7,003 nucleotides of DNA. Origin: Planctomycetaceae bacterium (GTDB lineage: Bacteria; Planctomycetota; Planctomycetia; Planctomycetales; Planctomycetaceae). Under the pieces are notes generated by a model, which had not been told where the DNA came from, did no database searches, and worked only from the letters and a program-made list of their open reading frames with translations. The stretch is taken from NCBI GenBank assembly GCA_016795125.1, contig JAEUIG010000635.1, positions 1 to 7,003 of the forward strand, given 5' to 3'. Below are positions 7,003 through 7,003 of the stretch, one piece after another. The position numbers were made by a program, and so were the translations under genes. Every line of letters starts with the position of its first letter. The first letter of the stretch is position 1.

Positions 7003-7003
7003 A

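Noticed and set aside
1..7003. CRISPR arrays, transposons, tRNA or rRNA genes, or a novel defence or biosynthetic system
   Set aside because: I found no spaced direct repeats, transposase motifs or terminal repeats, and no RNA gene patterns. Nearly all of the window is accounted for by hydrogenase and hyp genes.

Overview
The window is a GC-rich bacterial [NiFe]-hydrogenase locus, read entirely from the plus strand. It holds the 3' end of a hydrogenase small-subunit gene, a complete cytoplasmic group 3b-type large-subunit gene, and five accessory maturation genes in the order hypB-hypF-hypC-hypD-hypE. The organism cannot be named from the sequence. High GC at third codon positions, a free-living-type group 3b hydrogenase and a HypB without a histidine tract fit several environmental bacterial phyla. 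Planctomycetota is one guess, held weakly.

Layout: 1-152 is the tail of the small subunit; 149-1486 the large subunit (445 aa); 1479-2168 hypB; 2168-4450 hypF; 4465-4725 hypC; 4722-5825 hypD; 5822-6871 hypE. Five of the six junctions overlap: ATGA at 149, 8 nt at 1479, TGATG at 2166, and ATGA at 4722 and 5822. The only gap is 14 nt between hypF and hypC, and it carries a Shine-Dalgarno sequence. This points to one transcript with translational coupling through most of its length. The last 132 bases hold no recognised gene. They contain a small inverted repeat and a possible 3' end of an unidentified convergent minus-strand gene.

How the genes work together: HypF activates carbamoyl phosphate and passes the carbamoyl group to the C-terminal Cys of HypE, which dehydrates it to a thiocyanate. 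The cyanide is transferred to iron held by HypC-HypD, where the Fe(CN)2CO unit is built and then delivered to the large-subunit precursor. HypB (normally with HypA) inserts nickel, and a specific endopeptidase then removes the C-terminal tail of the large subunit, here 22 residues. HypA and the endopeptidase are not in this window. Every gene present looks intact, with its key catalytic residues. I see no sign of a novel system. The points worth a second look are a changed Fe-S cysteine pattern in HypD, the two missing maturation functions, and the unexplained 3' flank.
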